Assembly (NCBI RefSeq): GCF_014873755.1
Contig: NZ_JADBEG010000001.1
Coordinates: 7,104,501 to 7,168,500, forward strand
Direction: 5' to 3'
Source of the DNA: Amycolatopsis lexingtonensis
GTDB lineage: Bacteria; Actinomycetota; Actinomycetes; Mycobacteriales; Pseudonocardiaceae
Length of the DNA: 64,000 bases
Part shown: one piece after another, positions 25,406 to 34,643 of the stretch
Position numbering within the stretch: position 1 is the first letter of the stretch
Layout of the letters: every line of letters begins with the position of its first letter
Translations under genes and position numbers: made by a program
The notes under the pieces: model-generated
Seen by the model: the letters and a program-made list of their open reading frames with translations, nothing else
Database searches by the model: none
What the model was told of the DNA's origin: nothing

Positions 25406-26698
25406 ATGACCGACGAGCTGCTCGCCCGGCACCGCGCAGTCATGCCGTCCTGGATGTCCCTGCTCTACGAAGAGCCGATCGAGATCGTGCACGCGCACGA
25501 CCGGCGCATGACGGATTCCCAGGGCCGCACCTACCTCGACTTCTTCGCCGGGGTGCTGACCAACTCGATGGGCTACGACGTCGCCGAGATCGGCGACGCG
25601 GTCCGCAAGCAGCTCGACACCGGCATCCTGCACACGTCGACGCTGTACCTGATCCGCTCGCAGGTGGAGCTGGCCGAGCGGATCGCGAAACTGTCGAACA
25701 TCCCGGACGCGAAGGTGTTCTTCACCAACTCCGGCAGCGAGGCCAACGACACCGCGCTGATGCTCGCGACGCAGTTCCGGCGCAGCAACCAGGTGCTGGC
25801 CATGCGGAACTCCTACCACGGCCGGTCCTTCGGGACGGTCGCGATCACGGGCAACCGCGGCTGGTCGGCGTCGGCGCTGAGCCCGGTCAAGGTGAACTAC
25901 GTCCACGGCGGGTACCGCTACCGCAGCCCGTTCCGGGATCTGTCCGACGCGGACTACATCAAGGCCTGCGTCGCGGACCTCGTAGACGTCCTCGACACCG
26001 CGACCGCGGGCGACGTGGCCTGCCTGATCGCCGAGCCCATCCAGGGCGTCGGCGGGTTCAGCCTCCCGCCGGACGGGCTGTTCCGGGCGATGAAGGAGGT
26101 CCTCGACGCCTACGGCGTGCTGTTCGTCTCCGACGAGGTCCAGACCGGCTGGGGCCGCACCGGCGAGCACTTCTGGGGCATCGACGCACACGGCGTGACC
26201 CCGGACATGATGACGTTCGCGAAGGGGCTGGGGAACGGCCTCGCGGTCGGCGGGGTCGTGGCCCGCGGGGACGTCTTGGACTGCTTCCAGGCCCAGTCGT
26301 TCTCGACGTTCGGCGGCAACCCCGTGTCGATGGCCGGGGCGACGGCGGTGCTGGACTACATCAAGGACCACGACCTCCAGGCGAACTGCGCGGCTCGCGG
26401 GGCGCAGCTGATTTCCGGACTGCGTGCTTCGGACAGCCCGATCGTGGCCGAAGTGCGGGGCAAGGGCCTGATGATCGGCGTCGAGCTGATCAAGCCGGGC
26501 ACGACCGAACCGAACGTGCCGGCGGCGGCGCGGATGCTGGAGGAGACGAAGAAGCGCGGGCTGCTGATCGGCAAGGGCGGCCTGCACGGCAACGTGCTGC
26601 GCCTCGGCCCTCCGATGACGCTCACCGCCGACGAAGCCCAGGAGGGGCTGGACATCCTGCTCGACTCACTGGCGGCCACCCACGCGGCGCTCGCCTAG
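25406..26698 (+). CDS. class III PLP aminotransferase (aspartate aminotransferase family, AGXT2/GabT-like)
   Basis: 430 residues, a fold-type I class III enzyme. 'FFTNSGSEANDTAL' binds PLP phosphate, 'LFVSDEVQTGWGRTG' contains the cofactor Asp, and the PLP lysine is in 'MMTFAKGLGNGL'. It transfers an omega- or alpha-amino group to a keto acid. The pattern resembles alanine-glyoxylate and 4-aminobutyrate aminotransferases, and the substrate is not certain. A GGAGGAGG site precedes the ATG. The 3' end overlaps the convergent SDR gene by 33 nt. Confidence 0.88.
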   Translation: MTDELLARHRAVMPSWMSLLYEEPIEIVHAHDRRMTDSQGRTYLDFFAGVLTNSMGYDVAEIGDAVRKQLDTGILHTSTLYLIRSQVELAERIAKLSNIPDAKVFFTNSGSEANDTALMLATQFRRSNQVLAMRNSYHGRSFGTVAITGNRGWSASALSPVKVNYVHGGYRYRSPFRDLSDADYIKACVADLVDVLDTATAGDVACLIAEPIQGVGGFSLPPDGLFRAMKEVLDAYGVLFVSDEVQTGWGRTGEHFWGIDAHGVTPDMMTFAKGLGNGLAVGGVVARGDVLDCFQAQSFSTFGGNPVSMAGATAVLDYIKDHDLQANCAARGAQLISGLRASDSPIVAEVRGKGLMIGVELIKPGTTEPNVPAAARMLEETKKRGLLIGKGGLHGNVLRLGPPMTLTADEAQEGLDILLDSLAATHAALA

Positions 26699-27598
26699 CA
26701 GCTCGGCGGTCGCTTCCCACAGCCGGCGCTCACGATCACGGTCGTGGGCGACCGGCTGGACCGCCGTCAGCTTGTCCTTGAGCACGAACGCGCCGTCGCG
26801 CAGGTGCGCCCACTTCTCGTCGACGGCCATCGCGGCGAGCAGCGGTCCCGAGCGCTCCGGCGTCGAGACACCCGGGATCCGGGCCAGGGCGCGGCTCATC
26901 GCCTGGAACGCCGCGGGAGCGCCGCGGCCCAGCGCGGTGCCGGGCATCCAGCCCGGTTCGAACACGGACACGTGGACGTCCGTGTGCCGCTGGAGTTCGT
27001 GGGCGTAGTACAGGATCGCCAGCTTGGCGTTGGAGTAGGCGACGCCGGAGGCTTCCATGCTCGGCTCGCCGGTGCCCGGGCGGGCCAGCTCGACGGGGTC
27101 CGCCCAGTCCGCCTCGGCGACGTGGAGGAGCTTGCGCCAGAAGTTGGCGTGGTAGGTGTTCGAGCCGAGCAGCACGACCCGCGCCGGGGTGGTGAACGAG
27201 CCGAGCAGGTCGCCGATCAGCTGGGCGTGGGCCAGGTAGTTGACGGCGAAGGTCAGCTCGTAGCCGTCGGCCGACGCCCGCCGGGTGTCGGCCGACATCA
27301 CCCCGGCGTTGGCGATCAGCGCGCGCAGCGGACGGACGGCGCCGGTGTCGAGCAGTTCGCGCGCGGTGGCCGCGGCGGCCCGGACGTCGGCGAGGCTCGC
27401 CAGGTCGCAGCCGATCTCGCGGACCTTCGCGCCGAGCGCGCGGGCTTCGTCGGCGACGGCGGTCAGGTCGCGGCCCGCGCGGCCGACGAGCAGCAGGTCG
27501 GGACGCTGCTTCTCGGGACGGCGGGCGAGAGCCAGCACGGTGTGGCGGCCCAGGTTGCGGGTCGGGCCGGTGATGAGGACGGTTCCGGGTTCGGTCAT
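26666..27598 (-). CDS. SDR family NAD(P)-dependent oxidoreductase (protochlorophyllide-reductase-like subgroup)
   Basis: 310 residues. The cofactor loop is 'ITGPTRNLGRHT', with 'IANAGVMSAD' as the NAG motif and 'VAYSNAKLAIL' giving Tyr-xxx-Lys. The downstream 'HVSVFEPGWMPGT' suits the retinol dehydrogenase/protochlorophyllide reductase-like group. Substrate is unknown. It is divergent from a helix-turn-helix regulator across 93 bp, a common arrangement in which the regulator controls the SDR. Confidence 0.85.
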   Translation of the reverse strand: MTEPGTVLITGPTRNLGRHTVLALARRPEKQRPDLLLVGRAGRDLTAVADEARALGAKVREIGCDLASLADVRAAAATARELLDTGAVRPLRALIANAGVMSADTRRASADGYELTFAVNYLAHAQLIGDLLGSFTTPARVVLLGSNTYHANFWRKLLHVAEADWADPVELARPGTGEPSMEASGVAYSNAKLAILYYAHELQRHTDVHVSVFEPGWMPGTALGRGAPAAFQAMSRALARIPGVSTPERSGPLLAAMAVDEKWAHLRDGAFVLKDKLTAVQPVAHDRDRERRLWEATAELLGERRVGGRQ

Positions 27599-27691
27599 GG
27601 CCCCAACCTGCGACGACGGGCGGGCCGCACCCAGTCGTCCGGTTTTCGTAGGACTGCCAGGGCCAGGACAACGGGCGCGGGCTCGTCGAGA

Positions 27692-28546
27692 ATGGACGGT
27701 GTGGAGGCGTGGGAGTTCGGCCGGACGGTCCGCCGCTGGCGTGATCGCGTGGCCCCCGAGGCCGTCGGCGTCCCGGCAGGCCGGCGACGCCGGGCCAGTG
27801 GGTTGCGCCGCGAGGAGCTGGCCGCGCTCGCGGGCATCTCGGCCGACTACCTGACCCGCCTCGAACAGGGCCGCGCGACCGCGCCCTCGGCTCAGGTGGT
27901 GGAGTCGCTGGCCCGGGCGCTGCGCGTGTCCGACGTCGAACGCGACCTGCTCTACCGGCTGGCCGGGCACGCCGCACCCGGGCCGGACGTCGTGCCGTCG
28001 CGGGTCGCCCCGAGCGTCCAGCGGCTGCTCGACCGCCTGGCGCACACGCCGGTGGTCGTCTACGACGCGAGCTGGACCCTCGTGCTGGCCAACGCGCCCT
28101 ACAACGCGCTGATGGGCGACACGACCGCGTGGCGCGGGCTGGAGCGCAACGCCGTCTGGCGCAACGTCACGCGCCTGCCGTCACGGGTCGTCCACAGCTC
28201 GAAGGAGCAGGCGGAACACGAGGCAAGGCTCGTGGCCGACCTGCGTTTGACGGCCTCGCGTTACCCCGCGGACCACGCCTTAAGGCGCTTGATCGCCGAC
28301 CTGACCGCGGGCAGCCCGCGCTTCGCCGAGCTTTGGGACGCCGAGGCCCCGCCACCGCCGCCCGACCCGTCCCGGCGCAAGACGATCGACCACCCGGCGG
28401 TCGGCCCGCTCACCCTCGACTGCGACACGCTGCTCGTCGCCCAGGACGACTTGCGGATCAGCGTCTACACCGCCGAACCCGGTACCGAGGACGCCGACCG
28501 CCTGGAGCTCGCCACCGTCCTCGGTACCCAGTCGCTGGACGTCTGA
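27692..28546 (+). CDS. XRE-family regulator with MmyB-like ligand-binding domain
   Basis: 284 residues. The helix-turn-helix is at about 35-80 ('LRREELAALAGISADYLTRLEQGR'). The C-terminal 180 residues match the MmyB-like, PAS-related ligand domain ('VYDASWTLVLANAPYNALMGD'), thought to bind a fatty-acid-like molecule. It most likely represses the divergent SDR gene. ATG 27692 is used; GTG 27701 is possible. It ends 1 nt before the convergent dehalogenase stop. Confidence 0.88.
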   Translation: MDGVEAWEFGRTVRRWRDRVAPEAVGVPAGRRRRASGLRREELAALAGISADYLTRLEQGRATAPSAQVVESLARALRVSDVERDLLYRLAGHAAPGPDVVPSRVAPSVQRLLDRLAHTPVVVYDASWTLVLANAPYNALMGDTTAWRGLERNAVWRNVTRLPSRVVHSSKEQAEHEARLVADLRLTASRYPADHALRRLIADLTAGSPRFAELWDAEAPPPPPDPSRRKTIDHPAVGPLTLDCDTLLVAQDDLRISVYTAEPGTEDADRLELATVLGTQSLDV

Positions 28547-28547
28547 G

Positions 28548-29462
28548 TCAGCCCCGCACGAACGTCACCACGTGCTGGGCCAGCTCCTCGCCCTTGTCCT
28601 CCTGCAGGAAGTGCCCCGCGTCCGCGATCACCGGGTGCTCCAGTCCCGCGGCGCCCTTCATCGAGCGCTGCAGGATCGGCGCCATCCCGCCGGTGATCGG
28701 GTCGCCGTCGGAAAACGCCACCAGGAACGGGATTTCCAGCTCGGTCAACGTCTTCCACGCCGCGCGGTTCGCTTCCGAGGCGGGGTCGTCCGGCCGGTAG
28801 GGCACCAGCCCCGGCATCGCCCGCGGCGCCGCCTTGTACATCTCGTTCGGGAAGGGCGCGTCGTAAGCCGCGCGCACCTCTTCCGGCAAGGAAGACTTGC
28901 AGCCCGACTGGACGAACCGGGCGACGTCCAGCACCGGGGCCTTCTGGACGGCCTCCCGGAACGAATGCCACACCGCCGGCATGTCGATGTCGCCCGTGGG
29001 CAGGCCGGTGTTGGCCGCGACCACCCGCGCGAACCGCGACGGGTTCTCCGCGACCAGGCGCAGCCCGATCAGGCCGCCCCAGTCCTGGCCGACCAGCGTC
29101 ACGTCGTGCAGGTCGAGCGCGTCGAACGCGAACCCGCGCATCCACTCCACGTGGCGCGCGTACGTGTGGTCCGCCAGGTCGCCCGGCTTGTCGGAACGGC
29201 CGAAGCCGACCAGGTCCGGGGCGATCGCGCGCAGGCCCGCCGCCGCCAGGACCGGCAGCATCTTCCGGTACAGGTACGACCAGCTCGGTTCACCGTGCAG
29301 CAGGAGGACGACCGGGCCGTCGGCCGGGCCCGCCTCCACGTAGCCGACTCTGATCACGCCGCCGTGCGGGTCGTCGAGTTCGACGTAGCGAGGCTCGAAG
29401 GGGAAGTCGGGCAGGTCCGTGAACCGGTCGTCCGGTGTCCTCAGCAGGCGCACGAACCCCAC
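28548..29462 (-). CDS. haloalkane dehalogenase family alpha/beta hydrolase
   Basis: 304 residues, usual length. The oxyanion region is 'LLHGEPSWSYLYR' (55-66) and the nucleophile is Asp127 in 'VGQDWGG', with halide-binding Trp128 next to it. An acidic residue in 'FSDGDPITG' and the His in 'DAGHFLQEDKG' complete the triad. An Asp nucleophile with HGEP...W is the dehalogenase signature, so cleavage of carbon-halogen bonds is plausible. Many genome homologues lack a known natural substrate. It is a single gene with no transport or degradation partners. Confidence 0.85.
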   Translation of the reverse strand: MGFVRLLRTPDDRFTDLPDFPFEPRYVELDDPHGGVIRVGYVEAGPADGPVVLLLHGEPSWSYLYRKMLPVLAAAGLRAIAPDLVGFGRSDKPGDLADHTYARHVEWMRGFAFDALDLHDVTLVGQDWGGLIGLRLVAENPSRFARVVAANTGLPTGDIDMPAVWHSFREAVQKAPVLDVARFVQSGCKSSLPEEVRAAYDAPFPNEMYKAAPRAMPGLVPYRPDDPASEANRAAWKTLTELEIPFLVAFSDGDPITGGMAPILQRSMKGAAGLEHPVIADAGHFLQEDKGEELAQHVVTFVRG

Positions 29463-29530
29463 GCTAGTGCGAACGGCCGATCGCGGCCACGATCAGGCCC
29501 GATCGGCCCACGCCGACCGGGCACGCGCCG

Positions 29531-29983
29531 TCAGGAGATACCGACCGCCACCACGAGGCCCAGGCCGATGTGCGCCGCCGCGACGACGATGCTCACCGGG
29601 GCGAACTTCTCGCTCTCGATGGTCGACGCCACGTCGATGCGGGTCGCCCACTCGAGCAGCCGGACCGCGATGACCTGGACGGCGATCCCGAGCAGGCCGT
29701 AGACCAGCGACGTGACCAGGCCCTCGGTCAGGTCGCTCGCCGAGTTGAAGATCGCCACGACGACGATGAACGACATCGCGAGCAGGCCGGACGCGGTCAC
29801 GATCACCGCGTTCGGCAGGCCGGCGTGCACCAGCTTCGACAGCTTGCCGGGCGTGGTCCAGTCGATCGCGTAGAAGCCGGCGAACATCAGCAGCAGGCCG
29901 ACGACGCCGTACAGCAGGATCGCGCCGATCCCCCGCACGAGGTCGGAGCCGAACGTGTCGGACAGCGCAAGGGTCGTGTTCAC
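29531..29983 (-). CDS. DUF350 (YjfL-like) membrane protein
   Basis: 150 residues with four predicted membrane helices (about 18-40, 52-75, 88-108, 128-148), as in the two-unit DUF350/YjfL family. Function is unproven. It lies 45 nt downstream of the glutathionylspermidine-synthase-like gene, itself directly preceded by a DUF1190-like gene, copying the E. coli yjfL/yjfM/yjfC grouping. The start is GTG 29983. Confidence 0.85.
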   Translation of the reverse strand: MNTTLALSDTFGSDLVRGIGAILLYGVVGLLLMFAGFYAIDWTTPGKLSKLVHAGLPNAVIVTASGLLAMSFIVVVAIFNSASDLTEGLVTSLVYGLLGIAVQVIAVRLLEWATRIDVASTIESEKFAPVSIVVAAAHIGLGLVVAVGIS

Positions 29984-30028
29984 GAATTGTCTCCCAGGGG
30001 AAAAGAGCTGATCAGCGACGGTGTTCTA

Positions 30029-31195
30029 TCACGACTCGACGATGCGATGTGGGACAAATGCCGCACCGTCGTCGGTGACCAGGCCGCCGGTCTCCCGGAT
30101 GCCGAGGCCCGCGGAGCTGTCCCCGACGATCCACGCGCCGAGGGCCGGCCGGTAGCCGTCGAACTCGGGCAGCGGGTCGAACGCCTGGTAGACGAAGCCT
30201 TCGGCGCCGTAGACGCCGTCGGTCTGGGTCTCGTAGCCGGTCGCGACGATCTGGACGTTCGCGCCCTCGCGGCCCAGCTTCGGCTTGCGGACGTACTCGG
30301 TGAGCAGGCCGGGGTCGTCGGCGAACGCGGGCAGCAGGTTCGGGTGGCCCGGGTAGTTCTCCCACAGGATCGCCAGCAGCGTCTTGTTGGAGAGGATCAT
30401 CTTCCAGAGCGGCTCGATCCACAGCGTCCGCGGCAGCGACTCGACGGCGTGGCGGCCGAACTCCTCGTCGACCACCCACTCCCACGGGTACAGCTTCAGC
30501 ACGGTCGCCATCTGCTGCTCTTCGAGGTCGACGAACCGCTTGAGCACCGGGTCCCAGCCGATCTCCTCGATCGCCAGCCCCACCGTGTCGAGCCCGGCCT
30601 CGGCCGCGGTCTCCTGCAGGTACGCCGTGGTGACGTTGTCCTCGCCGCTCGGGTCCGCGGCCGACCAGGTGAAGTGCAGTTCGTTCGACGGCAGCTTGTC
30701 CTGCAGCTGCCCCCAGCGCTCGACGAGCTTCTCGTGGATCGAGTTCCACTGGTCGTCGTCCGGGAAGACGTCGGTCTTCCAGTGCCACTGCAGCAGCGAC
30801 GCCTCGAGCAGTGTGGTCGGGGTGTCCGCGTTGTACTCCAGCAGCTTCGCCGGCGACTTGCCGTCGTAGCGCAGGTCGAACCGGCCGTAGACGTGCGGGT
30901 CCTGCCGCTTCCACGACTCGGCGATGTGCGGCCAGACCCACTCGGGGATGCCGAACCGCTGGTAGCCCTCGGTCGTCACGACGTTGTCGACGGCCTCGAG
31001 GCACATCGAGTGCAGCAGTTCGACGTCGGCTTCGAGCGAGAGGACCTCGTCCATTTCGAAGACGTAGTGCACGGACTCGTCCCAGTACGGCCGCATCCGG
31101 CCGCTGCTGTCGCGGGCCGGCGTGCCGTAGACGAGCCCCTGCTCCTCGACGATCCGCTGCCAGTCACGCCGCGGCTCGTGCCGGTCCCGATACAC
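30029..31195 (-). CDS. glutathionylspermidine synthase-like ATP-grasp ligase (YjfC/YgiC type)
   Basis: 388 residues, the length of the stand-alone synthetase domain without amidase, as in E. coli YgiC/YjfC. It opens with 'RDWQRIVEEQGLVYGTP' and carries family landmarks 'EWVWPHIAESWKRQDPHVYGRFDLRYDG', quoted here only in part as 'WPHIAESW' and 'GRFDLRYDG', with 'LLEYNADTPTTLLEA' and 'KPKLGREGANVQI'. The fold makes an amide bond using ATP. Actinomycetes usually lack glutathione, so the true substrate (a peptide or polyamine) is open. Its GTG start immediately follows the stop of the DUF1190-like gene. Confidence 0.88.
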   Translation of the reverse strand: MYRDRHEPRRDWQRIVEEQGLVYGTPARDSSGRMRPYWDESVHYVFEMDEVLSLEADVELLHSMCLEAVDNVVTTEGYQRFGIPEWVWPHIAESWKRQDPHVYGRFDLRYDGKSPAKLLEYNADTPTTLLEASLLQWHWKTDVFPDDDQWNSIHEKLVERWGQLQDKLPSNELHFTWSAADPSGEDNVTTAYLQETAAEAGLDTVGLAIEEIGWDPVLKRFVDLEEQQMATVLKLYPWEWVVDEEFGRHAVESLPRTLWIEPLWKMILSNKTLLAILWENYPGHPNLLPAFADDPGLLTEYVRKPKLGREGANVQIVATGYETQTDGVYGAEGFVYQAFDPLPEFDGYRPALGAWIVGDSSAGLGIRETGGLVTDDGAAFVPHRIVES

Positions 31196-31798
31196 CTACG
31201 ATCCCCCGCTCTTGCCGCTGCCGCCGGTGCTGCCGCTCTTGCCGCTGATGCCGAAGCCGCCCCGCTGGACGGACTTGCCGGACTTCGTGTTCACGCTGGT
31301 CCGCGACGACGGCGGGTCGTACGAGCCGCCGGAGACGTGCTGCCCGATCGTGCCGGTGCCGCCGTAGTTGTAGCGGTAGCTCTGGTAGCCGCCGGTGTTG
31401 ATCGGCAGGAACAGGAAGCCGCCACTGTGGTAGCCGCCGTGGCTGGTGACGTAGTTGTCGTCGCAGTAGTCGTCGTTCTGGACGACGCCGTCCTTGTCGG
31501 TGCAGACCGCCGTGACGCTGCCGGTCGGCCTGGCGACCGTGTAGAACGTCGCGACCAGGCCGACGAGCCCGACCGTGACCCCGCTGCCGATGAGGATCTT
31601 GCGCCGGGTCGCGGCCTTGGCGTCGGCCTGGCGGGCCAGCTCCTGGTCGCGTTCCTCCTGCGCGAGCGCCTGCTGCCGCGCCCGCTGCTCGGCGACCGAC
31701 GGCTGCCTCGGCTGCGTGTTCGAGTCCTGGAATCTCATCGAACCGCGCTTCGGCGGCTCGGGGGGCGGCTGGTCCCCAGTGTTGTTGTCCTGCGTCAT
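31196..31798 (-). CDS. DUF1190-like (YgiB/YjfM-type) single-pass protein
   Basis: 200 residues: a polar, Gln/Arg-rich cytoplasmic N-terminus (1-68) with coiled-coil character, one membrane helix at about 70-90, then an exported Gly/Tyr/Ser-rich tail. Near the end is 'SVQRGGFGISGKSG', closely like the RGGFG ending of E. coli YgiB/YjfM, so it is assigned as DUF1190-like on that motif plus gene order. It is the first gene of a three-gene operon with the ATP-grasp ligase and DUF350 protein. Function is unknown. Confidence 0.65.
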   Translation of the reverse strand: MTQDNNTGDQPPPEPPKRGSMRFQDSNTQPRQPSVAEQRARQQALAQEERDQELARQADAKAATRRKILIGSGVTVGLVGLVATFYTVARPTGSVTAVCTDKDGVVQNDDYCDDNYVTSHGGYHSGGFLFLPINTGGYQSYRYNYGGTGTIGQHVSGGSYDPPSSRTSVNTKSGKSVQRGGFGISGKSGSTGGSGKSGGS

Positions 31799-31892
31799 GT
31801 GCGCTCCGTAATCCCGGCCACCACGAAACCGTGACCCACCCTAACCACCCAGGTCGCGCACGTCGCGCGCGGCGCGGGCATCATGGACTGCG

Positions 31893-32921
31893 ATGTCTCC
31901 CAGCGCCGATCGGTTCCCCACCGCCACGCAGACGCTGCGCACCCGCGTCGTGATGGGCGGGATCTTCGCGGGCGCGCTCATCGCGCTCGCCCTCAGCGTC
32001 GTCTTCTCCTGGAGCGACGGCGTCGCCGGCGGCTCCGGCGGTGGCGCCGGCAAGTTGTCCGCGGCCGCGCAGGAGGCGTTCCACTCGCCGCCCGGCAGCT
32101 GCCTGACCTGGGACAACCCGGACGCGAGCGACGCGCGGAAGGTGGCCTGCACCGAACCGCACCTGTTCGAGGTGACCGCGCTGGCCGACATCGGCGCCCA
32201 GTTCCCCGAGGGCGCGCCGGTGCCCTCGCTGGACCAGTGGCAGCAGATCGCGCAGCAGAAGTGCACCTCGGACGTGAAGCCGTACCTCGGCCACAACCTC
32301 GATCCGTACGGGAAGCTGACGACGAACCTGCTGCGTCCCACTCCGTCGCAGTGGGACGACGGCGACCGCCAGCTGCGGTGCGGCCTGCAGTGGGCGGGCC
32401 CCGGCGGCAAGCTGCTGCCGACGACCGGGCCGGCCAAGCAGCAGGACCAGTCGCTGGTCTTCGAGCCCGGCACCTGCCTCGCGCTGCAGGGCAAGGCGCC
32501 CGGCGACCCGATCGACTGCGCCAAGCCGCACTCCTACGAGATCGTCGCGACCCTCGACCTCAAGACGAAGTTCAAGGACGGCTACCCGAAGCAGGACGAC
32601 CAGAAGGCCTGGCTCGACACCGAGTGCAACAAGGCGGCCGCGGACTACACCGGCGGCGCCGACCTCGACGCGAAGAAGCTGATCCTGACCTGGGACCTGC
32701 GGGAGCAGGAGAGCTGGGACGCCGGGTCCGCCAAGGTCAACTGCAAGGTGGCGGCGCTCCTGCCGGACAAGAGCGGCCTGCAGGCGGTCACCGGCAGCGT
32801 CAAGGCCGCGCCCGCGGGTCCCGACGGCGGCCAGCCCCAGGACGGCGGCCCGCCGTCGGACGGCGGTGGCGGCCCGGCCACGTCGGCCTCGGCCCCGCCG
32901 TCGTCGAAGAAGAACGGCTGA
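31893..32921 (+). CDS. septum formation family membrane protein
   Basis: 342 residues: a short cytoplasmic N-terminus, one membrane helix at about 22-44, then two similar outer repeats (about 65-170 and 190-305). Each repeat has a conserved 'GSCL' or 'GTCL' and a 'CTEPHLFE' or 'CAKPHSYE' motif, giving paired cysteines. This is the Septum_form domain layout of actinobacteria. A Pro/Gly-rich tail ends the protein. It overlaps the metallopeptidase start by 1 nt (TGATG), so both are expressed together. The name comes from the family; a direct division role is not shown. Confidence 0.82.
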   Translation: MSPSADRFPTATQTLRTRVVMGGIFAGALIALALSVVFSWSDGVAGGSGGGAGKLSAAAQEAFHSPPGSCLTWDNPDASDARKVACTEPHLFEVTALADIGAQFPEGAPVPSLDQWQQIAQQKCTSDVKPYLGHNLDPYGKLTTNLLRPTPSQWDDGDRQLRCGLQWAGPGGKLLPTTGPAKQQDQSLVFEPGTCLALQGKAPGDPIDCAKPHSYEIVATLDLKTKFKDGYPKQDDQKAWLDTECNKAAADYTGGADLDAKKLILTWDLREQESWDAGSAKVNCKVAALLPDKSGLQAVTGSVKAAPAGPDGGQPQDGGPPSDGGGGPATSASAPPSSKKNG

Positions 32922-33271
32922 TGCCGGTCGAGATGAGCCGGGAGCGGTTCGAAGAACTGGTCTCGGAAGCGCTGGACGAGGTGCCGCCCGAGTTCGCGCG
33001 GGCGATGGACAACGTCGTCGTGCTCGTCGAGGAGTTCAACGACGAGGCCCCGGACATCCTCGGGCTCTACCACGGGGTCGCGCTGACCGAGCGGACGTCG
33101 TCGTACGGCGGGGTGCTGCCCGACCGGATCTCGATCTACCGGCAGCCGATCCTCTCGATGTGCGAGGACGAGGACGAGGTCGTCGAAGAAGTCCTGATCA
33201 CCGTGGTGCACGAGCTGGGCCACCACTTCGGCATCGACGACGCCCGCCTGCACGAACTCGGCTGGGGCTGA
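32921..33271 (+). CDS. small zincin metallopeptidase family protein
   Basis: 116 residues with the zinc site HELGH at 97-101 followed by Asp107, and an N-terminal 'FEELVSEALDEVPPEFA'. This matches the minimal zincin (PF06262) proteins found across actinobacteria, usually just behind a septum-formation gene as here. It is cytosolic with no signal. Its substrate is unknown. The start overlaps the previous stop. Confidence 0.9.
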   Translation: MPVEMSRERFEELVSEALDEVPPEFARAMDNVVVLVEEFNDEAPDILGLYHGVALTERTSSYGGVLPDRISIYRQPILSMCEDEDEVVEEVLITVVHELGHHFGIDDARLHELGWG

Positions 33272-33359
33272 GCCCGCACCGTGACCACCAACGGGTGACC
33301 GCGCGCTTATCCTGTTACTCGAAGTCATTGGGTGACTGCGATGAGTGCCGGGGGCCCCG

Positions 33360-34595
33360 ATGGACAACGCGCGAAGACTCCCGTGGCTGCTGACGTCGAG
33401 CGCGGCTTCGCACCTCGGCGACGGCATCGGCAAGGTGGCCCTCCCCCTGCTGGCCACGACCCTCACCCACGACCCGGTGCTCATCGCCGGGCTGTCCGCC
33501 ACCCAGTTCCTGCCGTGGCTGCTGTTCGCCGCCGTCGCCGGGGCGCTGGTCGACCGGATCGACCGGCGGCGCGCGATGGTCGTCGCGAACACCGTCCGCG
33601 CGGCCGCGGTCGGCGTGCTGGCGGTGCTGGTCGCCACCGGCGCGATGACGATCTGGCTGGTCTACCTCACCGCACTCGTCATCGGAACGGCCGAGACGAT
33701 CGCCGACAGCGCGGCGAACGCGCTGGTCCCGGCGGTCGTCGGGGCCGGCTCGCTCGACGCGGCCAACAGCAAGCTGCAGGCGTGCGAAATCGTCGGCCAG
33801 ACGTTCCTCGGCGGCCCGGTCGGCAGCCTGGCGTTCGCGCTCTTCGCCGCGTTCCCGTTCTTCCTCGGCTCCGCGGGATTCGCGATCGCGGCCGCGGTGC
33901 TGCTCGGGCTCACCGGCACCTACCGCGGGCGCGGCGAGGAGCAGCCGGCGCGGTTGCGCACCGAGCTGGCCGACGGCCTGCGCTGGCTGCGCGGGCGCCC
34001 GCTCCTGATGCGGCTGGTCGTCGTCGCCGGCCTGCTCAGCCTGGTCAGCGAGCTCGCGCAGGCGCAGCTGGTGCTCTACGCGCTCGACGACCTGCGCCTG
34101 TCGGACGCAGCCTTCGGGTTCTTCGCGTTCGCCGGCGGGATCGGCGGCCTGGTCGGCGCGGGCGTGGCACCGCGGCTGGTACGCGCGGCGGGCCGACGCG
34201 CGGTCGTCGTCGGCGGGGTCGTCTGCTGCGGAGCCGGCTTCGGCGGGATGGGCCTGGTGCGCTCGCCGGTCGCGGGGGCCGCGCTGTTCGGCCTGTTCGC
34301 GGCCGCGGTCGTCGTGGTGAACGTCGTGCTCGCGACCGCGCGCCACACGCTCGTGCCGGGCGAGCTGCTCGGCCGGGTGCTCGGCGTGTGGCGCACGGTC
34401 GTCTGGGGCGCGATCCCGCTCGGCGCCCTGCTCGGCGGGGTGCTGACCGGGGCGCTCGGGTCGGCCGCGCGGACGTTCGCCGTGTCCGGATTGGCCATGC
34501 TGGTGATCGCCGTGTTCGCGTTCGGCGCGCTGCGGCGTTTCCCGCTCGGTGACGAATCGGACTCAGCCACGGCGCTGATGCACCAGGATCCGTGA
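33360..34595 (+). CDS. MFS transporter, enterobactin exporter-like type
   Basis: 411 residues and about 12 membrane segments. It has the cytoplasmic loop motif 'GALVDRIDRRRAMVVAN' between helices 2 and 3, typical of major facilitator exporters of the MFS_3 group. It should pump small molecules out using the proton gradient; the substrate is unknown. ATG 33360 is used, and an in-frame GTG at 33345 would add five residues. It is a single gene. Confidence 0.85.
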   Translation: MDNARRLPWLLTSSAASHLGDGIGKVALPLLATTLTHDPVLIAGLSATQFLPWLLFAAVAGALVDRIDRRRAMVVANTVRAAAVGVLAVLVATGAMTIWLVYLTALVIGTAETIADSAANALVPAVVGAGSLDAANSKLQACEIVGQTFLGGPVGSLAFALFAAFPFFLGSAGFAIAAAVLLGLTGTYRGRGEEQPARLRTELADGLRWLRGRPLLMRLVVVAGLLSLVSELAQAQLVLYALDDLRLSDAAFGFFAFAGGIGGLVGAGVAPRLVRAAGRRAVVVGGVVCCGAGFGGMGLVRSPVAGAALFGLFAAAVVVVNVVLATARHTLVPGELLGRVLGVWRTVVWGAIPLGALLGGVLTGALGSAARTFAVSGLAMLVIAVFAFGALRRFPLGDESDSATALMHQDP

Positions 34596-34643
34596 ATGTG
34601 AGCTGAAATAGCTCCTCACCCAGGTGGTGGTGAGGAGGCGACC

